Positions 1-8,698 of a stretch of 64,000 bases of DNA are shown piece after piece. The stretch is from assembly GCF_028595325.1 (NCBI RefSeq), contig NZ_JAQQXR010000006.1:248001-312000 (forward strand), in the 5' to 3' direction. Each line of letters opens with the position of its first letter. Position 1 is the stretch's first letter. Source of the stretch: Janthinobacterium fluminis. Its GTDB lineage: Bacteria; Pseudomonadota; Gammaproteobacteria; Burkholderiales; Burkholderiaceae_D. The notes under the pieces were generated by a model. The model saw nothing but the letters and a program-made list of their open reading frames with translations, was not told the origin of the DNA and ran no database searches. Made by a program: the position numbers and the translations under genes.

Positions 1-747
1 GGCGGCAGCGGCGCCACCTTCATCGCCGCCAACCTGGCCTACGCCCTGGCGCAGCAGGAGAACCAGCGCGTCGCCCTGTTCGACCTGAACCTGCAGTTCG
101 GCGACGCCTCGCTGTTCGTCTCCGACAGCAAGCCGGTGGCGACGCTGTCCAACGTGGCCCAGCAGATCCACCGCCTCGACCCGTCCTTCCTGACCTCCAG
201 CATGGTGCACGTGACGCCGAACTTCGGCGTGCTGGCCGCGCCGGAGGACCCGGCCCACGCCAACGACGTCAAACCCGAGCACATCGACCAGTTGCTCAAG
301 CTGGCGCGGCGCCAGTACGACTTCATTCTGCTCGACGTCGGCCGCAGCCTCGACGCCGTCAGCGTGCGCGCGCTCGACCAGGCCGACATGATCTTCCCCA
401 TCCTGCAGGCGACCCTGCCCTACATCCGCGACGGCAAGCGCCTGCTCGACGTGTTCCGCTCGCTCGACTACCGCAGGGACAAGATCCACCTGATCCTGAA
501 CCGCTACTCGGCCAACGACGAGATCCGCCAGCGCGACCTGGAAAACGCCTACGGCGCGCGGATCTTCAAGAGCATCCCCAACCACTACGAGGCGGCGGCC
601 GCCTCCGTCAACCAGGGCGTGCCCATCATCAAGCTGGCGCGGGCCAGCCCGATTTCCAAATCCCTGCTGGATTTCGCCCAATCGCTGGCGGGCCAGCCGG
701 AGCAGAGCAACCAGGGCTGGCTGGCGCGCGTGTTCCAACGCGCCTGA
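1..747 (+). CDS. cpaE: Tad pilus assembly ATPase CpaE/TadZ (5' partial)
   Basis: The open frame runs from the window edge for 248 codons, so the N-terminus lies outside. The first visible residues, GGSGATF, fit the deviant Walker A of MinD/ParA-like CpaE proteins. A Walker-B-like segment FILLDVGRSLD follows near residue 105. CpaE/TadZ proteins are cytoplasmic ATPases that position the Tad/Flp pilus machine, and many carry an N-terminal receiver-like domain, which here would be off-window. Downstream lie cpaF, tadB, tadC and a TadD-like gene in the same direction, the usual Tad order. The gap to cpaF is 34 bp. The function is secure from context and motifs; the missing part cannot be judged. 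Confidence 0.88.
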   Translation, partial: GGSGATFIAANLAYALAQQENQRVALFDLNLQFGDASLFVSDSKPVATLSNVAQQIHRLDPSFLTSSMVHVTPNFGVLAAPEDPAHANDVKPEHIDQLLKLARRQYDFILLDVGRSLDAVSVRALDQADMIFPILQATLPYIRDGKRLLDVFRSLDYRRDKIHLILNRYSANDEIRQRDLENAYGARIFKSIPNHYEAAAASVNQGVPIIKLARASPISKSLLDFAQSLAGQPEQSNQGWLARVFQRA

Positions 748-781
748 GCCCCCACCCACCAACGCGACAGGAGAGCACGAC

Positions 782-2158
782 ATGAAAGCCGACCATTTGA
801 ACCTCAGGGACCGCCTGGGCAGCGCCCACGCCGGCAGCGGCGCCAACGCCGCCTACGGCGGCAACCGCGGCGGCGCCATCGACAACCGCGCCTACCAGCA
901 ATTGAAGCACCGCATCCACCAGACCCTGCTCGACCGCGTCGACCTGGAGGGCATGCAGCGCCTGTCGCAGGAACAGATACGCGACGAGCTGAAAATCCTC
1001 GTCACCCGCCTGCTCGAAGAGGACAGCGTCGTCATCAACGACATCGAGCGCAAGAACCTGACGCGCGACATCCAGAACGAGGTGCTCGGCTTCGGCCCCC
1101 TCGAACCGCTGCTGGCCGACCCCAGCGTCTCCGACATCCTCGTCAACACCCACAAGCAGGTCTACGTCGAGCGCGGCGGCAAGCTGGAGCTGAGCGACAT
1201 CACCTTCAACGACGACGCCCACCTGATGAAGATCATCGACAAGATCGTCTCGCGCGTCGGCCGGCGCATCGACGAATCGAGCCCCATGGTCGACGCCCGC
1301 CTGCCGGACGGCTCGCGCGTCAACGCCATCATCCCGCCGCTGGCCATCGACGGCCCGATCATGTCGATCCGCCGCTTCTCGGCCCAGCCGCTGCGCCTGA
1401 GCGACCTGGTGGCGCACCGCAGCCTGACGGCCGAGATGGCGGAAATCCTCCAGGGCCTGGGCAAGGCGAAGATCAACATCCTCATCTCCGGCGGCACCGG
1501 CAGCGGCAAGACCACCATGCTCAACGCCATCTCCGGCTTCATCTCCGAGAGCGAGCGCATCGTCACCGTCGAGGACGCGGCCGAGCTGCAAATGCAGCAG
1601 CCGCACATCGTGCGCCTGGAGACGCGCCCGCCCAACATCGAGGGCAAGGGCGAGGTGACGCAGCGGGCGCTGGTGCGCAACGCCCTGCGCATGCGCCCCG
1701 ACCGCATCATCCTCGGCGAGGTGCGCGGCGGCGAGGCGCTCGACATGCTGCAGGCCATGAACACGGGCCACGAGGGCTCGATGGCGACGATCCACGCCAA
1801 CACGCCGCGCGACGCCCTGACGCGGCTGGAAAACATGGTCAGCATGGCCGCCGCCACCCTGCCCAGCAAGGCCATGCGCCAGCAGATCAGCTCGGCCATC
1901 GGCGTCGTCGTCCAGGTCGCCCGCCTGACGGACGGCAAGCGCAAGGTCACCTCGATCCAGGAAATCACCGGCATGGAGGGCGACGTCATCACCATGCAGG
2001 AAATCTTCGCCTACCGCCAGACCGGCGTGGCCGAGGACGGCGCCGTGCTGGGCCACTACCAGGCCACCGGCGTGCGCCCGCGCTTCGTCGAGCGCCTGCG
2101 CACCTTCGGCGTCAACGTCGCCGAAGCCCTGTTCGACCCCAGCCGCCACTACCACTGA
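782..2158 (+). CDS. cpaF: Tad/Flp pilus secretion ATPase CpaF (TadA)
   Basis: 458 aa, normal for CpaF/TadA, the hexameric cytoplasmic ATPase that powers Flp pilin export. Walker A is GGTGSGKT at residues 237-244. The VP11/PulE-type ATPase core follows, with the acidic Walker B region around [14 protein letters not shown] and a downstream histidine segment (GSMATIHAN). An N-terminal helical region of about 80 residues precedes it. ATG at 782 has a purine-rich stretch (ggagagcacgac) just upstream. It lies between cpaE and tadB, with only 5 bp to tadB, so it belongs to one operon. Confidence 0.95.
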   Translation: MKADHLNLRDRLGSAHAGSGANAAYGGNRGGAIDNRAYQQLKHRIHQTLLDRVDLEGMQRLSQEQIRDELKILVTRLLEEDSVVINDIERKNLTRDIQNEVLGFGPLEPLLADPSVSDILVNTHKQVYVERGGKLELSDITFNDDAHLMKIIDKIVSRVGRRIDESSPMVDARLPDGSRVNAIIPPLAIDGPIMSIRRFSAQPLRLSDLVAHRSLTAEMAEILQGLGKAKINILISGGTGSGKTTMLNAISGFISESERIVTVEDAAELQMQQPHIVRLETRPPNIEGKGEVTQRALVRNALRMRPDRIILGEVRGGEALDMLQAMNTGHEGSMATIHANTPRDALTRLENMVSMAAATLPSKAMRQQISSAIGVVVQVARLTDGKRKVTSIQEITGMEGDVITMQEIFAYRQTGVAEDGAVLGHYQATGVRPRFVERLRTFGVNVAEALFDPSRHYH

Positions 2159-2163
2159 CGATC

Positions 2164-3141
2164 ATGGACTACCTCTACTACATCTTCGCCACCCTGATCT
2201 TCGTCGCCGTGGTGCTGCTCATCGAAGGCTTGTACCTGAGCTGGAACTCGTCCAAGGGGCCGGAGGCCGAGCGCGTGGCGCGGCGCCTGCGCGTGATGTC
2301 GGCCGGCAGCCACGGCGGCGAGCAAAACGTGACGATGATACGCAAGCGCCTGCTGAGCAAGACGCCGGCCTTCCAGCGCATCCTGCTGGAGATCCCCCGC
2401 GTGCACGGGCTGGACCGCCTGCTGGAGCAGTCCGGCCTGTCCTGGAGCGTGGCCGAGTTCGGCGCGCTGAGCGGCCTGGCCGGCCTGTTCGTGCTGTTCG
2501 GCGCCAGTTACTTCGGCATGCCGTGGCCGCTGCGGCTGGCCCTGGCCGGCGCCGGCGCGCTGCTGCCGCTGTGCTATGTGCGCGCCGCCAAGGGCAAGCG
2601 CCTGGCCCGCGTCGAACAGCAGTTGCCGGACGCGCTGGACCTGATGGGGCGGGCGCTGCGCGCCGGCCACGCCTTTCCGACGGCCCTGAAGATGGTCGGC
2701 GAGGAGATGAATGCGCCGCTGGCCGACGAGTTCCGCGCCGCCTTCGACGAAGTCAATTTCGGCATCTCGATGCAGGACGCGCTGATGAACCTGGCCACGC
2801 GCGTGCCCAGCACCGACCTGCGCTACTTCGTCATCGCCGTGCTGATCCAGCGCGAGACGGGCGGCAACCTGTCCGAGCTGCTCGACAGCATCAGCAGCAT
2901 CATCCGCGACCGCATGAAGCTGCTCGGCCAGGTGCGCGTGCTGTCGGCCGAGGGCCGGCTGTCGGCCTGGATCCTGTCGCTGCTGCCCTTCGGCGCGGCG
3001 GCGATGATACACCTGACCAACCCGGCCTTCCTGGAGATGCTGTACGTCGACCCGGCCGGCCGCAAGATGATGCTGGGCGCCCTGCTGCTGATGGGCACCG
3101 GCGTGCTGGTGATGCGCAAGATCATCCGCATCCGCGTCTGA
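2164..3141 (+). CDS. tadB: Tad pilus inner-membrane platform protein TadB
   Basis: 325 aa integral membrane protein. A hydrophobic helix at residues 4-25 is followed by a basic cytoplasmic loop, a helical pair near residues 100-140, a type II secretion F (T2SF) domain at about 165-290 (PDALDLMGRALRAGHAFPTAL; ETGGNLSELLD), and two C-terminal membrane segments. TadB and TadC are the paired GspF-like platform proteins of the Tad machine and partner CpaF. It starts 5 bp after the cpaF stop and is followed 33 bp later by tadC, whose strong Shine-Dalgarno is aaggaggcagc. Confidence 0.93.
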   Translation: MDYLYYIFATLIFVAVVLLIEGLYLSWNSSKGPEAERVARRLRVMSAGSHGGEQNVTMIRKRLLSKTPAFQRILLEIPRVHGLDRLLEQSGLSWSVAEFGALSGLAGLFVLFGASYFGMPWPLRLALAGAGALLPLCYVRAAKGKRLARVEQQLPDALDLMGRALRAGHAFPTALKMVGEEMNAPLADEFRAAFDEVNFGISMQDALMNLATRVPSTDLRYFVIAVLIQRETGGNLSELLDSISSIIRDRMKLLGQVRVLSAEGRLSAWILSLLPFGAAAMIHLTNPAFLEMLYVDPAGRKMMLGALLLMGTGVLVMRKIIRIRV

Positions 3142-3174
3142 GGCGGCCCCAAGGCCCAACATCAAGGAGGCAGC

Positions 3175-4119
3175 ATGAGCATACTGCAAATGGGATTTCT
3201 AGCGCTGTTGTTCGTCGCCGTGTTCGCCGGCGCGATGCTGCTGCTGCGCCTGGCCGCGCCGGGTCCGGTGCAGCAGCGCCTCGACGCCGTCGCCGGCCGC
3301 GCCACGGCGGCGGCCGGCGACGCGCCCAGCCCGTGGCTGGCGCGCATCGTCAAGCTGACCGGCCCGCTGGCCAAGCTGTCGCTGCCCGAGCAGGGCTGGG
3401 AGCAGTCGGTGCTGCGCACCCGCTTCATGAACGCCGGCCTGCGCAACCCGTCGGCGCCGGCGCTGTTCTTCGCCGCCAAGACGGGCCTGGCGATCGGCCT
3501 GCCGCTGCTGCTGTTCTTCGTGCTCAGCACGACGGGCGGGCGCTTCGGCACCAACGCCCTGCTGTTCTGGCTGCTGGTCATCGCCTCGCTCGGCTACTAC
3601 CTGCCGAACTTCGTGCTGAACCGTCTGATCTTCCGGCGCCAGCGGGAAATCTTCGAAACCTTCCCCGACGCGCTGGACCTGCTGACCGTCTGCGTCGAGG
3701 CCGGCCTCGGCATGGACGCCGCGCTGGCCCGCGTGGCCGCGGAAATCGCATTGAAAAGCGCGGTGCTCAGCGACGAGCTGAACCTGGTCACGCTGGAACT
3801 GCGCGCCGGCAACAGCAAGGAAAAAGTCTTGCGCAACCTGGCCCTGCGCACCGGCGTCGAAGACGTCGACGCCCTGGTGGCCATGCTGATCCAGGCCGAG
3901 CGCTTCGGCACCAGCATCGCCGACTCGCTGCGCGTCCAGTCCGAGCAGTTGCGCACCAAGCGGCGCCAGCGGGCCGAGGAGCAGGCCGCGCAAATCGCCC
4001 TGAAACTGCTGTTCCCGCTGATTTTCTTCATCTTCCCCTCGCTGCTCGTCGTGCTGATGGGGCCGGCATTCATCCAGATTTACCGCGTGCTACTGCCCAG
4101 CATGGGCGGCGGCAACTAA
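3175..4119 (+). CDS. tadC: Tad pilus inner-membrane platform protein TadC
   Basis: 314 aa, the second GspF-like protein of the Tad apparatus. An N-terminal membrane helix (residues 5-24) is followed by two helices near 100-145, then a T2SF domain at about 155-280 (FPDALDLLTVCVEAGLGMDAALARV; AERFGTSIADSLR) and a C-terminal hydrophobic segment. The start is preceded by aaggaggcagc, an almost perfect ribosome site. It pairs with tadB immediately upstream; the downstream lipoprotein gene begins 12 bp after its stop. Confidence 0.93.
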   Translation: MSILQMGFLALLFVAVFAGAMLLLRLAAPGPVQQRLDAVAGRATAAAGDAPSPWLARIVKLTGPLAKLSLPEQGWEQSVLRTRFMNAGLRNPSAPALFFAAKTGLAIGLPLLLFFVLSTTGGRFGTNALLFWLLVIASLGYYLPNFVLNRLIFRRQREIFETFPDALDLLTVCVEAGLGMDAALARVAAEIALKSAVLSDELNLVTLELRAGNSKEKVLRNLALRTGVEDVDALVAMLIQAERFGTSIADSLRVQSEQLRTKRRQRAEEQAAQIALKLLFPLIFFIFPSLLVVLMGPAFIQIYRVLLPSMGGGN

Positions 4120-4131
4120 CAGGAGAGCACC

Positions 4132-5307
4132 ATGTTCAAGCTACGCCCGCTTCTGGCCGCCATCGTCGGCGCCGGCCTGCTGCAAGGCTGCGCCACGCCG
4201 CCGGCATCCCAGTTGCTGTCACGGCCGGCGGCCACCGCCACGGCCCACAACGCCGCCACCTACTACCGGCTCGGCAAGCACCTGCAGGAGCGCGGCGAGC
4301 TGCAACTGGCCCTGGCCGCCTACACCCTGTCGCTCGAATTCGAGCCGGGCCAGCTGGAGGCGCGCAACGCGGCCGCGGCGCTGCACGCCCGCCAGGGCCA
4401 GCTGGAGCAGGCGGCGGCGCTGCTGCGCCAGGTGGTGGCCGACTTCCCCGGCGCCGCCCACCCATACAACAACCTCGGCTATGTCTACTACATGCAGGGC
4501 AACTACGCGGCGGCCACGGCGACGCTGCGGCAGGCGCTGGCGCTTGACGGCCAGAACGAACTGGCGCGCAACAACCTGGCCCTGGCCGAGGCCGCCGGTG
4601 CGGCCGGGGCCGGCGTGCCGGACGCCGCCGCGCCGCTGATCGCCGCCGAGGCCGCGCCGGTGGCGACGCCGCCCGCCGCGCCCGCGCAGGCGCCCGAGCC
4701 GGCCGTTGCCGCGCCGGCGCAGCCGCTTGCCCAGGCTGCGGCGCCGCCCCAGCTGGCGCCGCCCGCGCCCGTCGCGCCGCCGGCGCCGGCCGCCGTGGCG
4801 GAAGTGGCCGCGCCGCCCGGCCGCGTCGAACTGGTCCAGCTGAAACCCAACGAGTACCAGCTGAAATTCAACGCGGTCCCGACGCTGGCCGCCATCGTGC
4901 CGCTGCCGGTCGCGCGGCCGGCGGCGCCGAGCGCCGCCGCCGTGGCGGCAACGCCGGAAGCGCAGCAACGCGCCGGCCTGGAAGTGGCCAACGGCAACGG
5001 CGTCACCGGCATGGCCAAACGCATGCGCCATGTGCTGGCGCAGATGGGCATTCCGGTGCGGCGCCTGCGCAACGAACGCCCCTACACGCAGCGCAACACC
5101 ACCATCCTGTACCGCCCCGGCTTTGAACGCGAGGCGGCGGCACTGCAGAACGCGCTGAAGGGACTGGTCGCGCTGCAAGCGTCCAAGTATCTGGCTGAGG
5201 GCGCCGACCTGCGCCTGGTGCTGGGCAAGGACGCCAAGGCCCAACTGGCCCGCCTCGACGCCGCCGCCGACCTGCCGCTGCTGGCCCTGAACGACTCCGG
5301 GAACTGA
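4132..5307 (+). CDS. TadD-like TPR lipoprotein with LytR_C-like C-terminal domain
   Basis: 391 aa. The N-terminus is a lipoprotein signal with lipobox LLQGC (Cys about residue 21). Residues 40-165 contain three tetratricopeptide repeats (YYRLGKHLQERGELQLALAAY; AYNNLGYVYYMQGN-type). A low-complexity Ala/Pro linker of roughly 80 residues follows. The C-terminal 100 residues (LEVANGNGVTGMAKRM... to the end) resemble the LytR C-terminal domain. TadD proteins are lipoproteins required for Tad pilus assembly or secretin placement; the TPR part and operon position identify this as the TadD equivalent. The extra domain is an inference from pattern and may bind cell wall. It is immediately downstream of tadC (12 bp). 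Confidence 0.8.
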   Translation: MFKLRPLLAAIVGAGLLQGCATPPASQLLSRPAATATAHNAATYYRLGKHLQERGELQLALAAYTLSLEFEPGQLEARNAAAALHARQGQLEQAAALLRQVVADFPGAAHPYNNLGYVYYMQGNYAAATATLRQALALDGQNELARNNLALAEAAGAAGAGVPDAAAPLIAAEAAPVATPPAAPAQAPEPAVAAPAQPLAQAAAPPQLAPPAPVAPPAPAAVAEVAAPPGRVELVQLKPNEYQLKFNAVPTLAAIVPLPVARPAAPSAAAVAATPEAQQRAGLEVANGNGVTGMAKRMRHVLAQMGIPVRRLRNERPYTQRNTTILYRPGFEREAAALQNALKGLVALQASKYLAEGADLRLVLGKDAKAQLARLDAAADLPLLALNDSGN

Positions 5308-5332
5308 TTTCACTTGAGAAAAGGGAAACGCC

Positions 5333-7366
5333 ATGTTCGACAATAGGAAGCTCTCCGCCCTTGCCCCCTGCCTGCTGATCGGCGCCCTGACCCTGCTGCT
5401 GAACGCCTGCGGCGGCGGCAGCGGCGGCGCCGGCGGCGGCTGCACCACGCTCGACCCGAGCCGCGACCCCAGCCTGCCCTCGTGCGGCACGAGCACGCCG
5501 GGCACGACGCCGGCCAGCGCCGCGCTGACCTTGGCCCTGACGGACGCCGCCGGCGCGGCCACCGCCACGGTGTCGCCGGATCGCCCGGGCACGGTGCAGG
5601 CGCTGCTCAAGGACAGCAAGGGCAACGCGCTGGCGAACGTCGCGCTGACCTTCATCACCAGCGACAAGAGCGCCACGCTGCTGCCCTCGTCCGGCACGGC
5701 GCTGACCAACGCCAGCGGCGTGGCCAGCATCGGCCTGCCGGCCGGCAGCCAGGCCGGCGCGTTCACGCTGACGGCCAGCGCCAGCGGCGCCGCCACCGCG
5801 TCGGCGACCAAGGGCTACACCGTCACCTTCCCGACGCTGACGCTGGGCGCGCTGACGATCTCCCCGGCCACGCTGTCGGCCGGCGGCAACGCCAGCGTCA
5901 GCACCACGCTGCAAAGCGCCGGCGCCGTCTACACGCCGCCGCAATCGGTGTCCTTCAGCTCGCCCTGCGCGGCGGCCGGCAAGGCGACGCTGTCGTCGCC
6001 GGTGCTGACGGCGAACGGCGTCGCCACCGCCAGCTACACGGACAAGGGCTGCGGCGTGGCCGACCTGATCACCGCGACGACCACGCTGGCCGGCGCCACG
6101 GTCAGCAACAGCGGCAGCGTCAACGTGCTGCCGGCGACGGCCGGCTCGCTCAAATTCGTCTCCGCCGACACCGGCAACATCGCCCTCAAGGGCAGCGGCA
6201 GCGTCGGCCGGCAGGAATTTTCGACGCTGACCTTCCAGGTGTTCGACACCACCGGCACCCCGGTCGCCGGCAAGCTGGTCGACTTCGTCTTCGCCGACTC
6301 GAACAGCGCCAGCACCGTCGGCGGGCTGACGCTCAATCCCGCTTCCGCCACCTCGGCCGCCGACGGCAAGGTCACGGCCCAGGTGGTGGCCGGCACGATT
6401 CCGACCTCGGTGCGCGTGCAGGCGTCGGTGCGCGCCAGCACGCCCCTGCTGACCAGCCTGTCGAACATCCTCGTCGTTTCCACCGGCGTGCCGGACCAGG
6501 CCCACTTCTCGCTGTCGACCAAGATCGGCAACTGCGAAGGGCGCGACTACGACCAGGAGTGCAGCATCGTCACGGCCGCGCTGGGCGACCATTTCGGCAA
6601 CCCGGTCCCGGACGGCACGGCGGTGAATTTCACGACGGAGGGCGGCTTCGTCACGGCGTCCTGTCTGACCGGGACGGCGACGCCGGGTTCCGGGGCGTGC
6701 AGCGTGGCGCTGCGGGCCGGCAGTCCGCGCCCGGCCAACGGCCGCGTCACGGTGCTGGCGTATGCGCTCGGCGAGGAAAACTTCTTCGACGCCAACGGCA
6801 ACAACGTCTTCGACGGCAGCGACACCTTCACCGACAAGAGCCCCGACATTTTCCGCGACGATAACGAGAGCGGCGACTGGTCGGCCGGCGAGGCTTGCGT
6901 CGGGGCGAACCTGAACGCCACCTGCAGCACGCCGGGCGACGGCCAGTACAACGGCGTGCTGCGCAATCCGCAAGTGCCCAGCGCGCAGACGCTGTACGTG
7001 TCCAGCCAGCTCGTGCAGATATTTTCCGGCAGTACGGCGACCGTGACGACCACCCCGGCGGTGCTGAACTGCGCGGCCGGCGGCACCACCAATGTGCAGG
7101 TGAAGGTCACCGACCAGGCCGGCAATGTGATGCCGGCCGGTAGCACCATCGCCTTCAGCGCGCTATTCGGCACCACCGTCACGCCGGTGCTACCGGCCGG
7201 CATCACGGTGCCCAACATCGTGCTGGGCGTCGGCCAGCCGCTGATCGTGCCGGTCTACACGGTGACGATGGGTTGCCCCGCCGTCGCCAGCACCGGCCGC
7301 TTCTTCGTCACCGTCACGACGCCGCTCACGCAGACCGTGACCGCCACCAGCTTCCAGGTGAACTGA
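5333..7366 (+). CDS. Ig-like (invasin Big_1-type) repeat lipoprotein
   Basis: 677 aa. The signal peptide ends in lipobox LLLNAC at about residue 26, followed by a Gly-rich linker, so the protein is predicted lipid-anchored. The body is a series of beta-rich Ig-like repeats, with phrases such as VQALLKDSKGNALANVALTF and ITSDKSATLLP that are typical of bacterial Ig-like group 1 domains in intimin/invasin-type adhesins. At about residues 485-525 an Asp/Asn/Gly-rich insert (FFDANGNNVFDGSD; DDNESGDWSAGE) resembles calcium-binding EF-hand/dockerin loops. It follows the tad genes by 25 bp and ends at a strong terminator, so it is probably the last gene of the pilus operon. An adhesin role is inferred, not shown. 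Confidence 0.72.
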   Translation: MFDNRKLSALAPCLLIGALTLLLNACGGGSGGAGGGCTTLDPSRDPSLPSCGTSTPGTTPASAALTLALTDAAGAATATVSPDRPGTVQALLKDSKGNALANVALTFITSDKSATLLPSSGTALTNASGVASIGLPAGSQAGAFTLTASASGAATASATKGYTVTFPTLTLGALTISPATLSAGGNASVSTTLQSAGAVYTPPQSVSFSSPCAAAGKATLSSPVLTANGVATASYTDKGCGVADLITATTTLAGATVSNSGSVNVLPATAGSLKFVSADTGNIALKGSGSVGRQEFSTLTFQVFDTTGTPVAGKLVDFVFADSNSASTVGGLTLNPASATSAADGKVTAQVVAGTIPTSVRVQASVRASTPLLTSLSNILVVSTGVPDQAHFSLSTKIGNCEGRDYDQECSIVTAALGDHFGNPVPDGTAVNFTTEGGFVTASCLTGTATPGSGACSVALRAGSPRPANGRVTVLAYALGEENFFDANGNNVFDGSDTFTDKSPDIFRDDNESGDWSAGEACVGANLNATCSTPGDGQYNGVLRNPQVPSAQTLYVSSQLVQIFSGSTATVTTTPAVLNCAAGGTTNVQVKVTDQAGNVMPAGSTIAFSALFGTTVTPVLPAGITVPNIVLGVGQPLIVPVYTVTMGCPAVASTGRFFVTVTTPLTQTVTATSFQVN

Positions 7367-7375
7367 GGCGGCCGC

Positions 7376-7422
7376 GGCGGCGCCGGACCGGGATTCATCC
7401 GGTTTGGCGCCGCCTGTTTTTT
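7376..7422 (+). terminator. Rho-independent terminator of the tad operon
   Basis: Arms GGCGGCGCC (7376-7384) and GGCGCCGCC (7406-7414) pair perfectly. A second small stem CCGG/CCGG lies inside. TGTTTTTT follows at 7415-7422. It begins 9 bp after the stop of the Ig-like lipoprotein gene. Confidence 0.85.
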
Positions 7423-7524
7423 CGGCTTCGCGTGCCGGCGCGCGAATCCGGCCACGCCCCCCTGTGCGTATAAGTCAGTGCAGCGCAAGCGCTGCCACCT
7501 TATCGACTTTCCACAGGAGCCATC

Positions 7525-8019
7525 ATGAACACATCCATCGCCCAGCCTTCCCTCCGCCTGATCGCCCGCCTGCTGTGCGTCTGCGGCGGCGCGGCCGCCT
7601 TCGCCGGCCCCGCGCTGGCCGACCTCCCCGATCCGAAGCTGGAAATCTTCGCCAACCAGCTGCCGATCCTGATCGGACGCGGTCAGCCGAAAACGCTGAC
7701 GCTGACGGGCGCCGTGTACGACGGCGACATCGTCTTCGACGGCAAGGTCTTCATCCGTCCCAAGGTGTCGACGGCCGTCTCGTGCCCGATCTTCCGCAAC
7801 GGCGACAACTTCGGCGTCGCCGTCACGCGCAACACGACCAACGTGCCGTTCCGCCTCGAAGTGCTGACGCCGCAGAACCATCCGACCGGCGAATTCACCT
7901 GCACGCTGACGTATTCGGGCACGCAGTTCATCCCCACGCTGGGGCGCACGGTGGCCATCGCCACCATCGGCAACGATGTGCAATTCCAGTACCGGGTAAA
8001 GAATAAGTTTGTGCCGTGA
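7525..8019 (+). CDS. Exported protein of unknown function
   Basis: 164 aa with a clear Sec signal peptide: hydrophobic core LLCVCGGAAAFAGPALA, predicted cleavage after ALA near residue 32. The mature part is about 130 residues, rich in beta-forming residues, with two cysteines (SCPIF and FTCTL) that could form a disulphide in the periplasm. I do not recognise a family. The start has a good Shine-Dalgarno (acaggagccatc). It is a single-gene unit between the tad-operon terminator and a perfect palindromic terminator. A link to the pilus operon is only positional. Confidence 0.7.
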   Translation: MNTSIAQPSLRLIARLLCVCGGAAAFAGPALADLPDPKLEIFANQLPILIGRGQPKTLTLTGAVYDGDIVFDGKVFIRPKVSTAVSCPIFRNGDNFGVAVTRNTTNVPFRLEVLTPQNHPTGEFTCTLTYSGTQFIPTLGRTVAIATIGNDVQFQYRVKNKFVP

Positions 8020-8022
8020 TGC

Positions 8023-8058
8023 CGCAAAGAGCCGGGGGCGCGCCCCCGGCTCTTTGCG
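8023..8058. terminator. Bidirectional terminator, perfect 36-nt palindrome
   Basis: CGCAAAGAGCCGGGGGCG at 8023-8040 is followed directly by its exact reverse complement at 8041-8058. It lies between convergent genes (exported protein on +, eda on -). The ends AAAG/CTTT give short A/T tracts in both directions, so it can serve both transcripts. Confidence 0.8.
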
Positions 8059-8067
8059 TGGCGCGGA

Positions 8068-8697
8068 TCAGGCCGAGCGCAGGCCGCTGGCGGCCTTGGC
8101 CAGCTCGGTGATGCGGTCCCAGTTGCCGGCCTGGATGGCGTCTTTCGGCGTCAGCCAGGAGCCGCCCACGCAGGCGACGTTTTTGCAGGCGAGGAACTGC
8201 GAGGCGCTCTCCTGCGAGATGCCGCCGGTCGGGCAGAAGGTGATGTCGGGCAGCGGGCCGTAGATGGCGTTGAGCATGCCGACGCCGCCCGCCGGCACGG
8301 CCGGGAACAGCTTCAGCTGGCGGAAGCCCTGCTCGCGCGCGGCCATCACTTCGGACGGTGTCATCACGCCCGGCAGCAGCGGCAAGCCGCTGCTTTTCGC
8401 CGCCGCGACCAGCGCCGGCGTCAGGCCCGGCGACACGCCGAAGACGGCGCCGGCGTCGCGCGCGGCGGCGAATTCCTCCGGCTGCGTCAGCGTGCCGACG
8501 CCGACGATGGCGCCCGGCACCGCCGTCATCGCGCGGATCGCCGCCAGGCCGTGCTGGGTGCGCAAGGTCACTTCCAGCACGCGGATGCCGCCCGCCACCA
8601 GCGCGCGCGCCAGCGGTACGGCGTGTTCGGGGTCGTCGATGGCAATCACGGGGATCACGCTCGACGTGCGCATCATTTCCAGCAGAGTCATAGTCAT
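8068..8697 (-). CDS. eda: 2-dehydro-3-deoxy-6-phosphogluconate (KDPG) aldolase
   Basis: 209 aa, the expected size. This class I aldolase cleaves KDPG to pyruvate and glyceraldehyde-3-phosphate, the second step of the Entner-Doudoroff pathway. Recognisable elements are the N-terminal [20 protein letters not shown], the catalytic-Glu region LEVTLRT, and the Schiff-base Lys region [11 protein letters not shown]. The ATG at 8697 lies one base after the edd stop; a second in-frame ATG is at 8691. It is therefore co-transcribed and coupled with edd. Confidence 0.96.
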   Translation of the reverse strand: MTMTLLEMMRTSSVIPVIAIDDPEHAVPLARALVAGGIRVLEVTLRTQHGLAAIRAMTAVPGAIVGVGTLTQPEEFAAARDAGAVFGVSPGLTPALVAAAKSSGLPLLPGVMTPSEVMAAREQGFRQLKLFPAVPAGGVGMLNAIYGPLPDITFCPTGGISQESASQFLACKNVACVGGSWLTPKDAIQAGNWDRITELAKAASGLRSA

Positions 8698-8698
8698 A

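Noticed and set aside
2523-4547. 674-codon plus-strand frame across tadB, tadC and the TadD-like gene
   Set aside because: Pro/Arg/Ala-rich shadow of three well-supported genes in another frame.
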